From: Ktedonobacteria bacterium
Lineage (GTDB): Bacteria; Chloroflexota; Ktedonobacteria; Ktedonobacterales; JACDGC01
DNA: 64,000 nucleotides
Reading direction: 5' to 3'
NCBI GenBank assembly: GCA_027459785.1
Contig: DAIDGU010000038.1
Span: 1 to 64,000 of the forward strand
Numbering within the stretch: the first letter of the stretch is position 1; each line of letters opens with the position of its first letter. Both the position numbers and the translations under genes were made by a program. Below the pieces are notes generated by a model. It saw only the letters and a program-made list of their open reading frames with translations, searched no databases and was not told the DNA's origin. Positions 52,347 through 61,060 of this stretch are shown here, piece after piece.

Positions 52347-53891
52347 GTGGACCAGCCCTTCGTCATAAATCCCTTGCGCACCGGCCTCTTCGCGGCCAGC
52401 GCCGCGCCGTGCATCATCGTCATCTTCGGTGCGACCGGCGACCTCACCCAGCGTAAGCTTTTGCCCGCGCTGTATAGCCTGTACGCGGAAGATCCCGCCT
52501 TGCGCTCGTTTTTCACCATCGTCGGCGTCGCCCGCAAACCGTGGTCGGATGCCGATTTCGCCGCCTTCGCTGAGCAGGGGATCAAGCAACATGCGCGCCA
52601 TCCCTATGCGCCGGCCATCTGGCAAGGCTTCGCCGCCAACCTGCATTACCAGCCCGTCGAATTCAACGATGCCAGCGCCTACGATGCCTTGCACGCGAAA
52701 TTACATACCCTGGACGAGCAGCGCGGCACGCTGGGCAACCGCATCTTTTACCTTTCGACCGCGCCGGAATATTATGAAACCATCGTCGAGCGCCTGGGCG
52801 CGAGCGGCCTGGCCCGCCGCGACGAGTCCGATGCTGAGTTCCATCGGCTGCTCATTGAAAAACCCTTTGGCGCTAGCCTCAATTCCGCCATCGTCCTCAA
52901 CGACACCCTCAATCGCGTCTTCGCCGAACGCCAGGTCTATCGCATCGACCATTATCTGGGCAAAGAGACGGTGCAAAACATCCTAGTGATGCGCTTCAGC
53001 AACCGCATCTTCGAGCCGGTGTGGTCCGCCGAGCATATCGACAACGTGCAGATCACCGTCGCCGAGAGCATCGGCATCGAGAGCGGGCGCGGCGGCTATT
53101 ATGACCACACCGGCGCGCTGAAGGACATGGTGCAAAACCATCTGCTGCAATTGCTGGCGCTGGTGGCAATGGAAAAACCGCTGAGCCTGGGCGCGAACGA
53201 CGTGCGCCAGCGCAAGATCGAGGCGCTGCGCGCCATCCGCCCGATGTCGCCCGCCGAGGTGGCGGAAAATGTCGTGCGCGGGCAATATACCGCTGGCGCG
53301 ATCAATTACCAGCCGGTGCAGGGCTACCGCGAGGAAGAGCGCGTCGCCCCCGACTCCATCACGGAAACCTATGTGGCGCTGAAACTGCTGATCGACAACG
53401 ACCGCTGGGCCGGCGTGCCGTTTTACCTGCGCACGGGCAAGCGGCTGCCGGAACGCATCAGCGAGATCGCCATCAAATTCAAGCGCCCGCGCTTCGCGCT
53501 TTTTAAGGAATATGGCGAAGACGCGCTGCCGGCGAATACCCTGCTCATCCGCATCCAGCCGGCGGAAGGCATCTCGCTGCGTTTCGATGTGAAGCTGCCT
53601 GGTCCCCAGATGCAACTGCGCGCGATGAACATGGATTTCGCCTATGGCAAGTTCGACACCTTCACCCCCGAAGCCTACGAACGCTTGCTCTATGATGCGC
53701 TGCACGGCGATTCGACCTTGTTCACCCGCCGCGAAGAGACGGAACTGGCCTGGGGCATCGTGGAGGCCGTCGAACGCGGCTGGGCCGTGCAAGGGCCAAC
53801 CAATCTGACATTTTATCAAGCCGGCACCTGGGGGCCGCGCCCCGCCGGCGAGATGCTGCGCCGCGACGGACGCTCCTGGAGGCGACTATGA
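52347..53891 (+). CDS. zwf: Glucose-6-phosphate dehydrogenase
   Basis: 514 residues. First step of the oxidative pentose-phosphate pathway, making NADPH. Nucleotide loop IIVIFGATGDLTQRKLLPAL about residues 23-42; active-site RIDHYLGKETVQNILVMRFS about 199-218; substrate region IEKPFGASLNSA. Start is GTG 52347 with AAAGGAG at 52332-52338; the frame is open to 52149 but there is no family similarity before the GTG. Overlaps opcA by four bases. Confidence 0.96.
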   Translation: MDQPFVINPLRTGLFAASAAPCIIVIFGATGDLTQRKLLPALYSLYAEDPALRSFFTIVGVARKPWSDADFAAFAEQGIKQHARHPYAPAIWQGFAANLHYQPVEFNDASAYDALHAKLHTLDEQRGTLGNRIFYLSTAPEYYETIVERLGASGLARRDESDAEFHRLLIEKPFGASLNSAIVLNDTLNRVFAERQVYRIDHYLGKETVQNILVMRFSNRIFEPVWSAEHIDNVQITVAESIGIESGRGGYYDHTGALKDMVQNHLLQLLALVAMEKPLSLGANDVRQRKIEALRAIRPMSPAEVAENVVRGQYTAGAINYQPVQGYREEERVAPDSITETYVALKLLIDNDRWAGVPFYLRTGKRLPERISEIAIKFKRPRFALFKEYGEDALPANTLLIRIQPAEGISLRFDVKLPGPQMQLRAMNMDFAYGKFDTFTPEAYERLLYDALHGDSTLFTRREETELAWGIVEAVERGWAVQGPTNLTFYQAGTWGPRPAGEMLRRDGRSWRRL

Positions 53892-55048
53892 CCACCCCGA
53901 CCACCATCCCCCTGACGCAGATCAAAGCCGCCCTTGCGAACCAGTGGCACGAGGTCACGCGCAGCAGCGTCCTGACGCTTGTCGCCTATGCGACCGGAGC
54001 CGACCGCGCCGCGCAGGTGGATACGATCCTGGACGCCCTCGCCGGCCAGCATCCCTCGCGCACCATCACCGTCGCTGTCGAACCCGCTGCCCAGCGCCCG
54101 ACGCCAGCGGCCACCGTCGAACTGCACACCTACGCCATCGGCCAAACCGCCAGCCTGATCGGGTCCGAACAGATCGTCGTGTATATCCCCGCTACCGAGG
54201 TCGCCCGCATCGCGGATGATGTGCGCCCGCTGCTGCTGAGCGACATGCCGGTCTTCGTCTGGCTCACCGGCGCGCCGCCCCAAAATATGCGCCTGATCGA
54301 AGATCTCGTCGGGCTGGGCGATCATGTCGTGTTCGACAGCGCCACCTTCGCCGACCCTGGCCGCGACCTGGCCGTGCTGGCGGGCATCATACGCCGCAGC
54401 CGCGCCGCGACAGTGAACTACAAAGCCTTCCACGATTTCAATTGGGAACGCCTCGCGCCCTGGCGGGCCGCGCTCGCCCAGGCGTTCGATCCACCCTATC
54501 TCACGAATCTGGCGCACATCACTCAGGTGCGGCTGGGCTTCGCCCATGACTTCGCGCCCAACAGCACGCCGCAGCCCGCCCAGGCTTATCTGCTCGCCGG
54601 CTGGCTGGCATCGCGCCTGAACTGGCAGCCGACAGCGTACCAGACACGCCCCGGCGGCGCGCAGGGGCGCTTTCAATCACCCCGCCAGGCGTCGCCCATC
54701 GCCATCGAGATCGCACCCTACACCGCGCCGCACGCGCAGATCGCGGCCACCATCGCCACACCGCCCGCGCAGCCGACCGTGCTGCAAGGCGCGCTGCTCT
54801 TCGTTGATTTCATCACGCTGGTCAACGGGGAGCAGATGCTTTTCCGTACCGCCCTGGCCGACGACACGGGCCGCCTCACCACCACCACCACCCGCCTGGA
54901 CGGCGAACACGCGCCGCCGCGCACGATGCCCATCGAAGCGCAGAGCGAGGCCGAGTTGCTCGCCGGCCAACTCACCCGCTTCCGCTACGACCACATCTAC
55001 GAAGACGCCGTCCTCGCCGCCCAGGCGCTCGTCACTGCCGGCGGTTGA
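53888..55048 (+). CDS. opcA: Glucose-6-phosphate dehydrogenase assembly protein
   Basis: 386 residues. OpcA binds and activates Zwf in cyanobacteria and actinobacteria. Recognised from position and from VLTLVAYATGADRAAQVDTI, PSRTITVAVEPA, IVVYIPATEVARIADDVRPL, DMPVFVWLTGAPP and VNYKAFHDFNWERLAPWRAA. ATGA overlap with zwf. Its last residues (TAGG) and stop TGA fall in the family E repeat. Confidence 0.93.
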   Translation: MTTPTTIPLTQIKAALANQWHEVTRSSVLTLVAYATGADRAAQVDTILDALAGQHPSRTITVAVEPAAQRPTPAATVELHTYAIGQTASLIGSEQIVVYIPATEVARIADDVRPLLLSDMPVFVWLTGAPPQNMRLIEDLVGLGDHVVFDSATFADPGRDLAVLAGIIRRSRAATVNYKAFHDFNWERLAPWRAALAQAFDPPYLTNLAHITQVRLGFAHDFAPNSTPQPAQAYLLAGWLASRLNWQPTAYQTRPGGAQGRFQSPRQASPIAIEIAPYTAPHAQIAATIATPPAQPTVLQGALLFVDFITLVNGEQMLFRTALADDTGRLTTTTTRLDGEHAPPRTMPIEAQSEAELLAGQLTRFRYDHIYEDAVLAAQALVTAGG

Positions 55049-55186
55049 TGAGGTTTTACAAAATTGGGCGGACATGCGCCGCCAGCACGCCGGGAGCATC
55101 GATTGCAAGTACCAATCGTCCCGGCTCGGAAAAGGAACCCCTCGGGCTAGAAGCGAGCGTGTCCAAGGTAAATTGTAAAAGGGCAT
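55036..55186 (+). repeat. Repeat family E, overlapping opcA stop
   Basis: GCCGGCGGTTGATGAGG, then TTTTACAAAATTGGGCGGAC, CGCCAGCACGCCGGGAGC, CGGCTCGGAAAAGGAACCCC and an end AAATTGTAAAAGGGCATAAA. Same order and orientation relative to the gene as at polX (24733-24880). Confidence 0.8.
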
Positions 55187-55262
55187 AAACCGCGCCTAAG
55201 CGCCTAGCGGCGACGCTGTAGGGGCGTACCCTTGTGGTCGCCCTGCCGTCGCGGACTGGAAT
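55187..55262. repeat. Family D fragment interrupted by family C repeat
   Basis: ACCGCGCCTAAGCGCCTAGC and GGCGACG match family D (compare 38899-38930), then CTGTAGGGGCGTACCCTTG and TGGTCGCCCTG of family C intervene (55214-55243), then CCGTCGCGGACT of family D continues. Nested insertion of one repeat in another. Confidence 0.7.
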
Positions 55263-55313
55263 GGAAAGAGCATGGATGCTCTATCCTACGATATACGGCC
55301 AGCGTGGAGCGAT

Positions 55314-58232
55314 TTACTGGCCTTCAGGGTGAGCGCTGTGTGGCGCTGGCGGCGCATCGGCGGGCGGCGAGGCGCGATAAAACGCGGCGGTCGCCGGACG
55401 GTAGGGCCGGGCCAGCCACAGCGGGCGGCGCAGGCCGTCGGCGCGCGGTTGGGGGCGCGTCTGCGCCAGCCACTCACGATAGACCTCGTGCGCCTTGTTC
55501 GTATCCACGAAGATATCGCCATACTCGTCGCCTGGTTCGGGTAACGTGATGGTCACTTGCTGATGCCAACAGTGCATGCCAGAGATCGGATCAGGATGGA
55601 CCGGGAAGGTCAGATTTTGATGCACGCCGCCCTCGCGCCAGAAAATACGCTCCGAATCGGGATCAGTGCTGGCGAAGGGCTGCACATCTTCCAAACGCCG
55701 CATGCGCCACTGGCCCGGTGCCACCTGGCGGAAGTCCACCAGCGCCGAGGCCCAGCGGTCCGTGCCACCATCCTGCTGAATGCGCCATCGACCCAGGTGG
55801 TGCGAGCAGGCGACGACGCCGGGCCGGATGCCGTCCGTCACCCAGGCCAGATCGATGAACCAGCCGATGGCGGTGGCGATCTTGATGTGATCGCCGGTGG
55901 CGATGCCGATGCGCGCCGCGTCGTCGGGATGCACCCACACCGGATTCATGTTCGAGATCTCATACAGCCACTTGGCGTTGCCAGAGCGCGTGTGGATGAG
56001 CGTCGGCAGGCGGAAGGTCGGCACCAGCACATATTCGCCCGCGTCGCGGTTCAGGTTCGCCGGATGCACGTGGCTGCGGATGTAGCTGGGCAGGGCATAT
56101 TCCGGCCAGCCCCATTCGACAAGCGTCGGCGAATAGAACTCCAGTTTACGCGATGGCGTGGGGAAACCCTCGCGCGCCACGCCATCCACCAGCACACCGA
56201 TGGTCGCGTCGCCCTGGCGCACCACGCCCGTCAGCGGATCGGTCACGGCATCGGCCAGTTGCGCCTCGCTCAGCGGGCGCTCATTCAGGCGAAAGACCGG
56301 CACGCGCTCCTCCGGGATGGCGAACGCGCCGTATTTCCGCATGTAGTCCAGGGGCGACAGCCCCTCGGCCTGGGCGGCTTCGGGCAAACCAGGGACGCTG
56401 TTTTCGAAGATCCAGCGGTAATACTCGGTGACGGTCAGCTTCGCGCCGGGCGTATAGGGCGACTCGAAGTAGCGCCGGATGCCCAGGCTGCCATCGGGAT
56501 CGATGCGCCACGACAGCTCGATCCAGAACTCGTCTTCTTCCCACACCTCGCCGGGGTTCGCCTCATAGGTATAGGTGATCGTCTCGCCCGCGCGTTCGCG
56601 CGCCACGCGCAGCACCGGCTGGCGGAAGGCGATCCACCGGCCCGCGTGCGTCTCCTGGCTCATCAGGTCGTGGCGTTCGGGAGCATGGCCCATCGGCAAC
56701 ACATAATCGGCATACCAGGCCGTCTCGGACCACGTGGGCGTCAGGGCGGCATGCAGTTCGATCTGCTGCGCGTTGGTCAGCATCTCCACCCAACTCGCGC
56801 CATCGGGATTGGTCCAGACGGGATTATAGACGCGCGTGAAGTAGGCGGCGACCTTACCGCGCCCCTCTTTCAGGAAGTGTGGTAACAAGATGCTCAACTC
56901 GAAATGCGCCAGGGGAAATTCCGGCGGGTAGAGCAGTTCGTTCCAGACGTTCGGGCGCGTCGTCGGCTCCAAGGGCATCTTGGGGACGAATTTGTTCCAG
57001 GTGTTGGGGGCCGTGCCGCCGGGAGTGCCGATGCTGCCAGTCAGCACTTGCAGGAACCACAACGCGCGGCTCACCTGCCAGCCGCCCAGGTTGCCCGCGC
57101 TGGCCGCACGCCAGGTGTGCGAGGCGAAACGCGACCCCGCCCGGCCAATCAGCCGCGCGATCTCCACGATCTGTGCCGCTGACACGCCGCTCTCGGCCTC
57201 GGCGAAGGCGGGCGTATATGCTGCGTACTGCGCGCGCAGGACGGTGATGAACTGGTCGAAAGTCTGGGGCGCGTCGGGATGCGCGGCGCGCAAATACTCC
57301 GGCCAGTTGACCCAGCGCCGCACATACTCGTGGTCGAAAAGGTCTTCATCCAGCAGCACTTTCGCCATCGCCAGCAAAACCGCCGCCTCGCTACCGGGCT
57401 GGGTGGGCAGCCAGTAATCCGCCATGCTGGCGGTGTTCGAGAGGCGCGGGTCCATCACGGCCAGCTTCGCGCCCTTCATCTTGCCCTCGATGATGCGCTG
57501 GGCCTGGGGGTTGAAGTAGTGGCCGGTTTCCAGATGGGCGCTGATGAGCAGGATGAACTGCGCGTTGGCGTGATCGGGCGAGGGCCGGTCGACGCCCATC
57601 CAGATCTCATAGCCGAAGCGCGCCGAGGAGGAACAGACGTTGGTATGGCTGTTGTGGGCATCCACGCCCCACGCGCCCAGCACCCGCTCCATCGTGCCGT
57701 CGTGGCCGGGCCGCCCGACGTGATACATAATCTCGTCGCGCCGATCCTCCACAATCGCGGCGCGCACCTGAGCCGCGATCTCGTCGAGCGCCTGATCCCA
57801 GGTAATGCGTTCCCAGCCGCCTTCGCCGCGTGGCCCGGTGCGCTTCAAGGGATAGAGGATGCGGTTATCATCCTGGATCTGGTTGATAGTTGCCGGTCCC
57901 TTCGCGCAGTTGCGGCCCCGGCTGGCGGGATGGTAGGGGTTGCCTTCCAGCTTCTGGATTTGCCCGGTCTGCTGATCGATATAGGCCAGCAGCCCGCACG
58001 CCGCCTCGCAATTGAAGCAAATCGTCGGCACGAGGGTATAGTGCCGTTCGACACGCTTGGGCCAGGCTTTGGCGTCGAGTTCCGTCCAGTCGTGCCAGCG
58101 ATCCGGCGGCGGGCAGGAGGCCAATTCGCGCGTTTGAAACGGCTTGCCGCTGGGCGCGATCGTTGCGTCCGGAGTTGGCGGCTTGGGCGACGTTGGCTGC
58201 GCCGGCTGGCGGCGCGGTGATTGGCGTGACAT
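55314..58232 (-). CDS. Bis-MGD molybdopterin oxidoreductase, catalytic subunit
   Basis: 972 residues. Iron-sulphur domain CFNCEAACGLLAYIDQQ with Cys about 72, 75, 79 and RGRNCAKG Cys about 109; then the long molybdopterin domains, with THTNVCSSSARFGYE in which Cys about 200 is the likely Mo ligand, LMAKVLLDEDLFDHEYVRRW and, at the end, a molydop-binding domain (NPVWVHPDDAARIGIATGDH). Closest in layout to the polysulphide/thiosulphate, tetrathionate or arsenate group. There is no Tat signal: the N-terminus is Arg/Pro-rich but has no hydrophobic core, so it would be cytoplasmic. The next gene downstream-to-upstream is its FeS/membrane partner. Confidence 0.9.
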   Translation of the reverse strand: MSRQSPRRQPAQPTSPKPPTPDATIAPSGKPFQTRELASCPPPDRWHDWTELDAKAWPKRVERHYTLVPTICFNCEAACGLLAYIDQQTGQIQKLEGNPYHPASRGRNCAKGPATINQIQDDNRILYPLKRTGPRGEGGWERITWDQALDEIAAQVRAAIVEDRRDEIMYHVGRPGHDGTMERVLGAWGVDAHNSHTNVCSSSARFGYEIWMGVDRPSPDHANAQFILLISAHLETGHYFNPQAQRIIEGKMKGAKLAVMDPRLSNTASMADYWLPTQPGSEAAVLLAMAKVLLDEDLFDHEYVRRWVNWPEYLRAAHPDAPQTFDQFITVLRAQYAAYTPAFAEAESGVSAAQIVEIARLIGRAGSRFASHTWRAASAGNLGGWQVSRALWFLQVLTGSIGTPGGTAPNTWNKFVPKMPLEPTTRPNVWNELLYPPEFPLAHFELSILLPHFLKEGRGKVAAYFTRVYNPVWTNPDGASWVEMLTNAQQIELHAALTPTWSETAWYADYVLPMGHAPERHDLMSQETHAGRWIAFRQPVLRVARERAGETITYTYEANPGEVWEEDEFWIELSWRIDPDGSLGIRRYFESPYTPGAKLTVTEYYRWIFENSVPGLPEAAQAEGLSPLDYMRKYGAFAIPEERVPVFRLNERPLSEAQLADAVTDPLTGVVRQGDATIGVLVDGVAREGFPTPSRKLEFYSPTLVEWGWPEYALPSYIRSHVHPANLNRDAGEYVLVPTFRLPTLIHTRSGNAKWLYEISNMNPVWVHPDDAARIGIATGDHIKIATAIGWFIDLAWVTDGIRPGVVACSHHLGRWRIQQDGGTDRWASALVDFRQVAPGQWRMRRLEDVQPFASTDPDSERIFWREGGVHQNLTFPVHPDPISGMHCWHQQVTITLPEPGDEYGDIFVDTNKAHEVYREWLAQTRPQPRADGLRRPLWLARPYRPATAAFYRASPPADAPPAPHSAHPEGQ

Positions 58233-58250
58233 CGCTTGCTCCTTCTTTGG

Positions 58251-59906
58251 TTAGCTGATGGCCACGCTCTGGCCGGCGACAACGAAACACTGCTCATACG
58301 CGAAGAGGCCGACGAGGGCGGCCACGCCCGCGAGCGCCAGCCAGACCAGCGCGCCGGTGGCGAGCGCCAGCAGCGCGGCCAGTGCCGCGCCCCCCAGCCC
58401 CACACCGACGGCCAAGCCCCAGAAGATGCCGCGCAACGCGCCGTGGGTGATGATATGGCCGGCGGCGGTCACCTGCCGATTCGCATGCGGCACAAACAGT
58501 TCGCTGCCAAAGGCGAGCGCCTGCGCGCCCAGCGCCACCAGCAGCGTCACCGCCAGGAGGTGGGCGGCAACAGGACCGGCGCGCAAGGGTCCGGCCAGCA
58601 GAGCCAGCGCCCCCGCGCCCGCCAGCACGGCTTGCACCAGCAGGTGGGGCAACAGTAGCGGACTTTGCCAGAAGTCGCGCCCTTCGGCCTGGCCGAAGAG
58701 GAACGCGGTATAGCCGGCAGCGGCGGCAGCCAGCAGCGCGGTGGGCCACAGGAGCGCCCGCACCAGACCATGCCAGCCGAAAAGTTCGCCACCGAACCAG
58801 AGCGTGAGCAGCCCGCCATACGCCGCTAGGATGTAGCCGCCCCAGACAAGCCACGAAGTCCAGTTTGGTTTCAGAAAGAGATACAGGAAGCGTTCGGGGC
58901 GCTTGAGATCGACCACCAGCAAGAGCAGGGTGATGCCCAGGAAGGCCAGCGCCACCAGTGGCGCGGCGATGCCGAAAAGCGCCCGCACGGGGGCCAGCCC
59001 CAGGCCCAGCGCCAGCGCGGTCAGCAGGAACGCGCCGCCCGCGATGGACTTCGTGCCGAGGTAGGCCGACACCATCCAGCCCCACGGACGCGCCTTGGGG
59101 ATGTCATAGGCCACGCGGGCCGCGCCGCGATATGTGCGGCGATCTACCACGCCCTGGGCCTGCAAGCTGGCGACCCGATCCGCGACTGGTGCCGGCACAG
59201 CCGGCGGCGAGGCCGGGCGCGGCGCGGCGGGAACGACGGGCAACGGCACATGGCGCGGGCGCATGTGTGGCGGCTCCGCCACCGTACCATCAGCGGTGAG
59301 CTGCGCCCGCCGCATGAACATAAAAAGATCTTCCTGGGGCAACGCTTCGGGATTGATCGCATGCTCATCCGCCCCGACATAATAGACGTTCGGACCGGTG
59401 CCTTGTTCGGGCCGGCGCACGCGCACGCTCTCGCGCCCCACCAATTGCGCGATCTGGCTCTGCGGATCGTGCAGGTCGCCCGCGACGATGGCTTGCTCCG
59501 GGCAGACGACGACGCAGGCCGGCTGCAATCCCTGATCGACGCGATGCGCACAGAAGTTGCACTTGGACGCGGTGTGCGTGTTCGGATCGATGTGCAGGGC
59601 ATCATAGGGACAGGCTTGCATGCAGCTTTTGCAGCCGATGCAGCGCTCGCGGTCGAAATCCACGATGCCGTCGTCGCGCTTGAAGAGCGATTTGGTGGGA
59701 CAGATGGCGACGCAAGGGGCATCATCGCAATGGTTGCAGCGGTTGACGAGAAAATGGCGGCGCGTGTTAGGGAATTCGCCCTTTTCGATATACTTGACCC
59801 AGGTACGATACACGCCGATGGGCGTATCGTGTTCCGCCTTGCACGCGACGGTGCAGGCATGGCAGCCGATGCACTTACGCTGATCGATCACGAAGCCGTA
59901 CTTCAT
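58251..59906 (-). CDS. Fused FeS (DmsB-like) and NrfD-like membrane subunit
   Basis: 551 residues. The first about 190 residues hold four 4Fe-4S clusters: RKCIGCHACTVACKAEH, NRCNHCDDAPCVAICPT, ERCIGCKSCMQACPYDA, KCNFCAHRVDQGLQPACVVV and CPE. A proline-rich linker (about 205-240) leads to an NrfD/PsrC-like region of about eight helices from residue 260 onward (SIAGGAFLLTALALGLGL, LVVDLKRPERFLYLFLKPN, the latter an NrfD-type signature). In most systems the B and C subunits are separate genes. It would pass electrons from quinol to the molybdo-subunit, 18 nt downstream on the same mRNA. ATG 59906 follows GAGGAGG. Confidence 0.9.
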   Translation of the reverse strand: MKYGFVIDQRKCIGCHACTVACKAEHDTPIGVYRTWVKYIEKGEFPNTRRHFLVNRCNHCDDAPCVAICPTKSLFKRDDGIVDFDRERCIGCKSCMQACPYDALHIDPNTHTASKCNFCAHRVDQGLQPACVVVCPEQAIVAGDLHDPQSQIAQLVGRESVRVRRPEQGTGPNVYYVGADEHAINPEALPQEDLFMFMRRAQLTADGTVAEPPHMRPRHVPLPVVPAAPRPASPPAVPAPVADRVASLQAQGVVDRRTYRGAARVAYDIPKARPWGWMVSAYLGTKSIAGGAFLLTALALGLGLAPVRALFGIAAPLVALAFLGITLLLLVVDLKRPERFLYLFLKPNWTSWLVWGGYILAAYGGLLTLWFGGELFGWHGLVRALLWPTALLAAAAAGYTAFLFGQAEGRDFWQSPLLLPHLLVQAVLAGAGALALLAGPLRAGPVAAHLLAVTLLVALGAQALAFGSELFVPHANRQVTAAGHIITHGALRGIFWGLAVGVGLGGAALAALLALATGALVWLALAGVAALVGLFAYEQCFVVAGQSVAIS

Positions 59907-60095
59907 CGTCAACCTCCTCAAAATGGCGCGCAGCCACACGCCGGCGCATGATGCCATCGCTGGATATGCATGGCAGTATACGAGGAGTGGTCAACACAGT
60001 CCAATAACGGTTTGTTCGTGATATCCTAATATGAGCTTATGATGCCGCCCCGTGTGCGCCGCTGGCACAGAGTAGGGGTGGTCGTGAGGAACACC

Positions 60096-60980
60096 ATGCC
60101 ATTGCCCTTTACCTTCGCCCAACTGGCGACGCTTGTGCATGTCGCTGATTCCGGCAATTTCACGCGCACCGCCGAGGAATTATTCCTCACCCAACCCGCC
60201 GTCACCCAACAACTGCGCGCCCTCGAACGCCAATTGCAGGTGCCACTGATCGAGGTCGTCGGGCGGCATCCGGTGCTGACGGAGGCCGGGCGCTTTCTGG
60301 TGGCACGGGCGCGCGTGGTGCTGGGCCAGGCGGACGAACTGGAACGTGATATGCGGGCCTTCGCCGCCGCTGAGATCGGCGAAATGCGTGTCGGCGCGAC
60401 GCTGACCATCGGCACCTATGTGTTGCCCCGGCTGCTGGCGCGCTTCCAGCAAGAACGGCCTCAGAGTCACCTGCACGTGACGATTGCGAATACCACGACT
60501 ATCGCCGCACAGGTACTCGCCGGCATGGTGAGCATCGCCCTGGTGGAAGGCGAAGTGGTGGCGGAGGCATTCGCCAGCGTGCCGTTTCAGGCGGATGAAC
60601 TGGTGCTGGTCACGCCGCCCACACACCGGCTGGTTCACCTGGCCGACGCCGCCGTGCGCGATCTCGCCGGCGAACCATTGGTGCTGCGCGAGGCGGGATC
60701 GGGGACGCGCGCCCTGGCCGAAGCGGCGTTGCGCGCGGCGGGCGTCGTGCCGCAGGTGGCGCTGGCGATGCCCAGCGGTGAAGGCGTGCTGCGCGCGGTG
60801 GAAGCCGGCCTGGGGGTGACGCTCATCTCGCGGCTGGTGGCGGCGGATGCCGTGGCAGCGGGACGCCTGGTGATCGTGCCGCTGGCTGACCTGGCAGCCC
60901 AGCGTGTCTTCCAGGCGATCACCGTGCGGGGACGCGTGCAATCACCGCTCGTCCAGGCGTTCCTGGCGCTGCTCGCCTGA
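60096..60980 (+). CDS. LysR-family transcriptional regulator
   Basis: 294 residues. N-terminal helix-turn-helix FAQLATLVHVADSGNFTRTA, LFLTQPAVTQQLRALERQLQ, then an effector domain GEMRVGATLTIGTYVLPRLL. Coinducer unknown; the gene resembles CysL/CbbR-type members. Divergent from the molybdoenzyme operon, which is the probable target; the 189-nt shared region would contain its site. ATG 60096 after GAGGA; 60039 is an upstream alternative. Confidence 0.9.
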   Translation: MPLPFTFAQLATLVHVADSGNFTRTAEELFLTQPAVTQQLRALERQLQVPLIEVVGRHPVLTEAGRFLVARARVVLGQADELERDMRAFAAAEIGEMRVGATLTIGTYVLPRLLARFQQERPQSHLHVTIANTTTIAAQVLAGMVSIALVEGEVVAEAFASVPFQADELVLVTPPTHRLVHLADAAVRDLAGEPLVLREAGSGTRALAEAALRAAGVVPQVALAMPSGEGVLRAVEAGLGVTLISRLVAADAVAAGRLVIVPLADLAAQRVFQAITVRGRVQSPLVQAFLALLA

Positions 60981-61060
60981 CTAGCGAGACGTGTTCATCT
61001 CTGGTGAAGCATACGCTAATCAATACCGCACAGCCTGCCAACGTGTAGCACTCCCGCATG

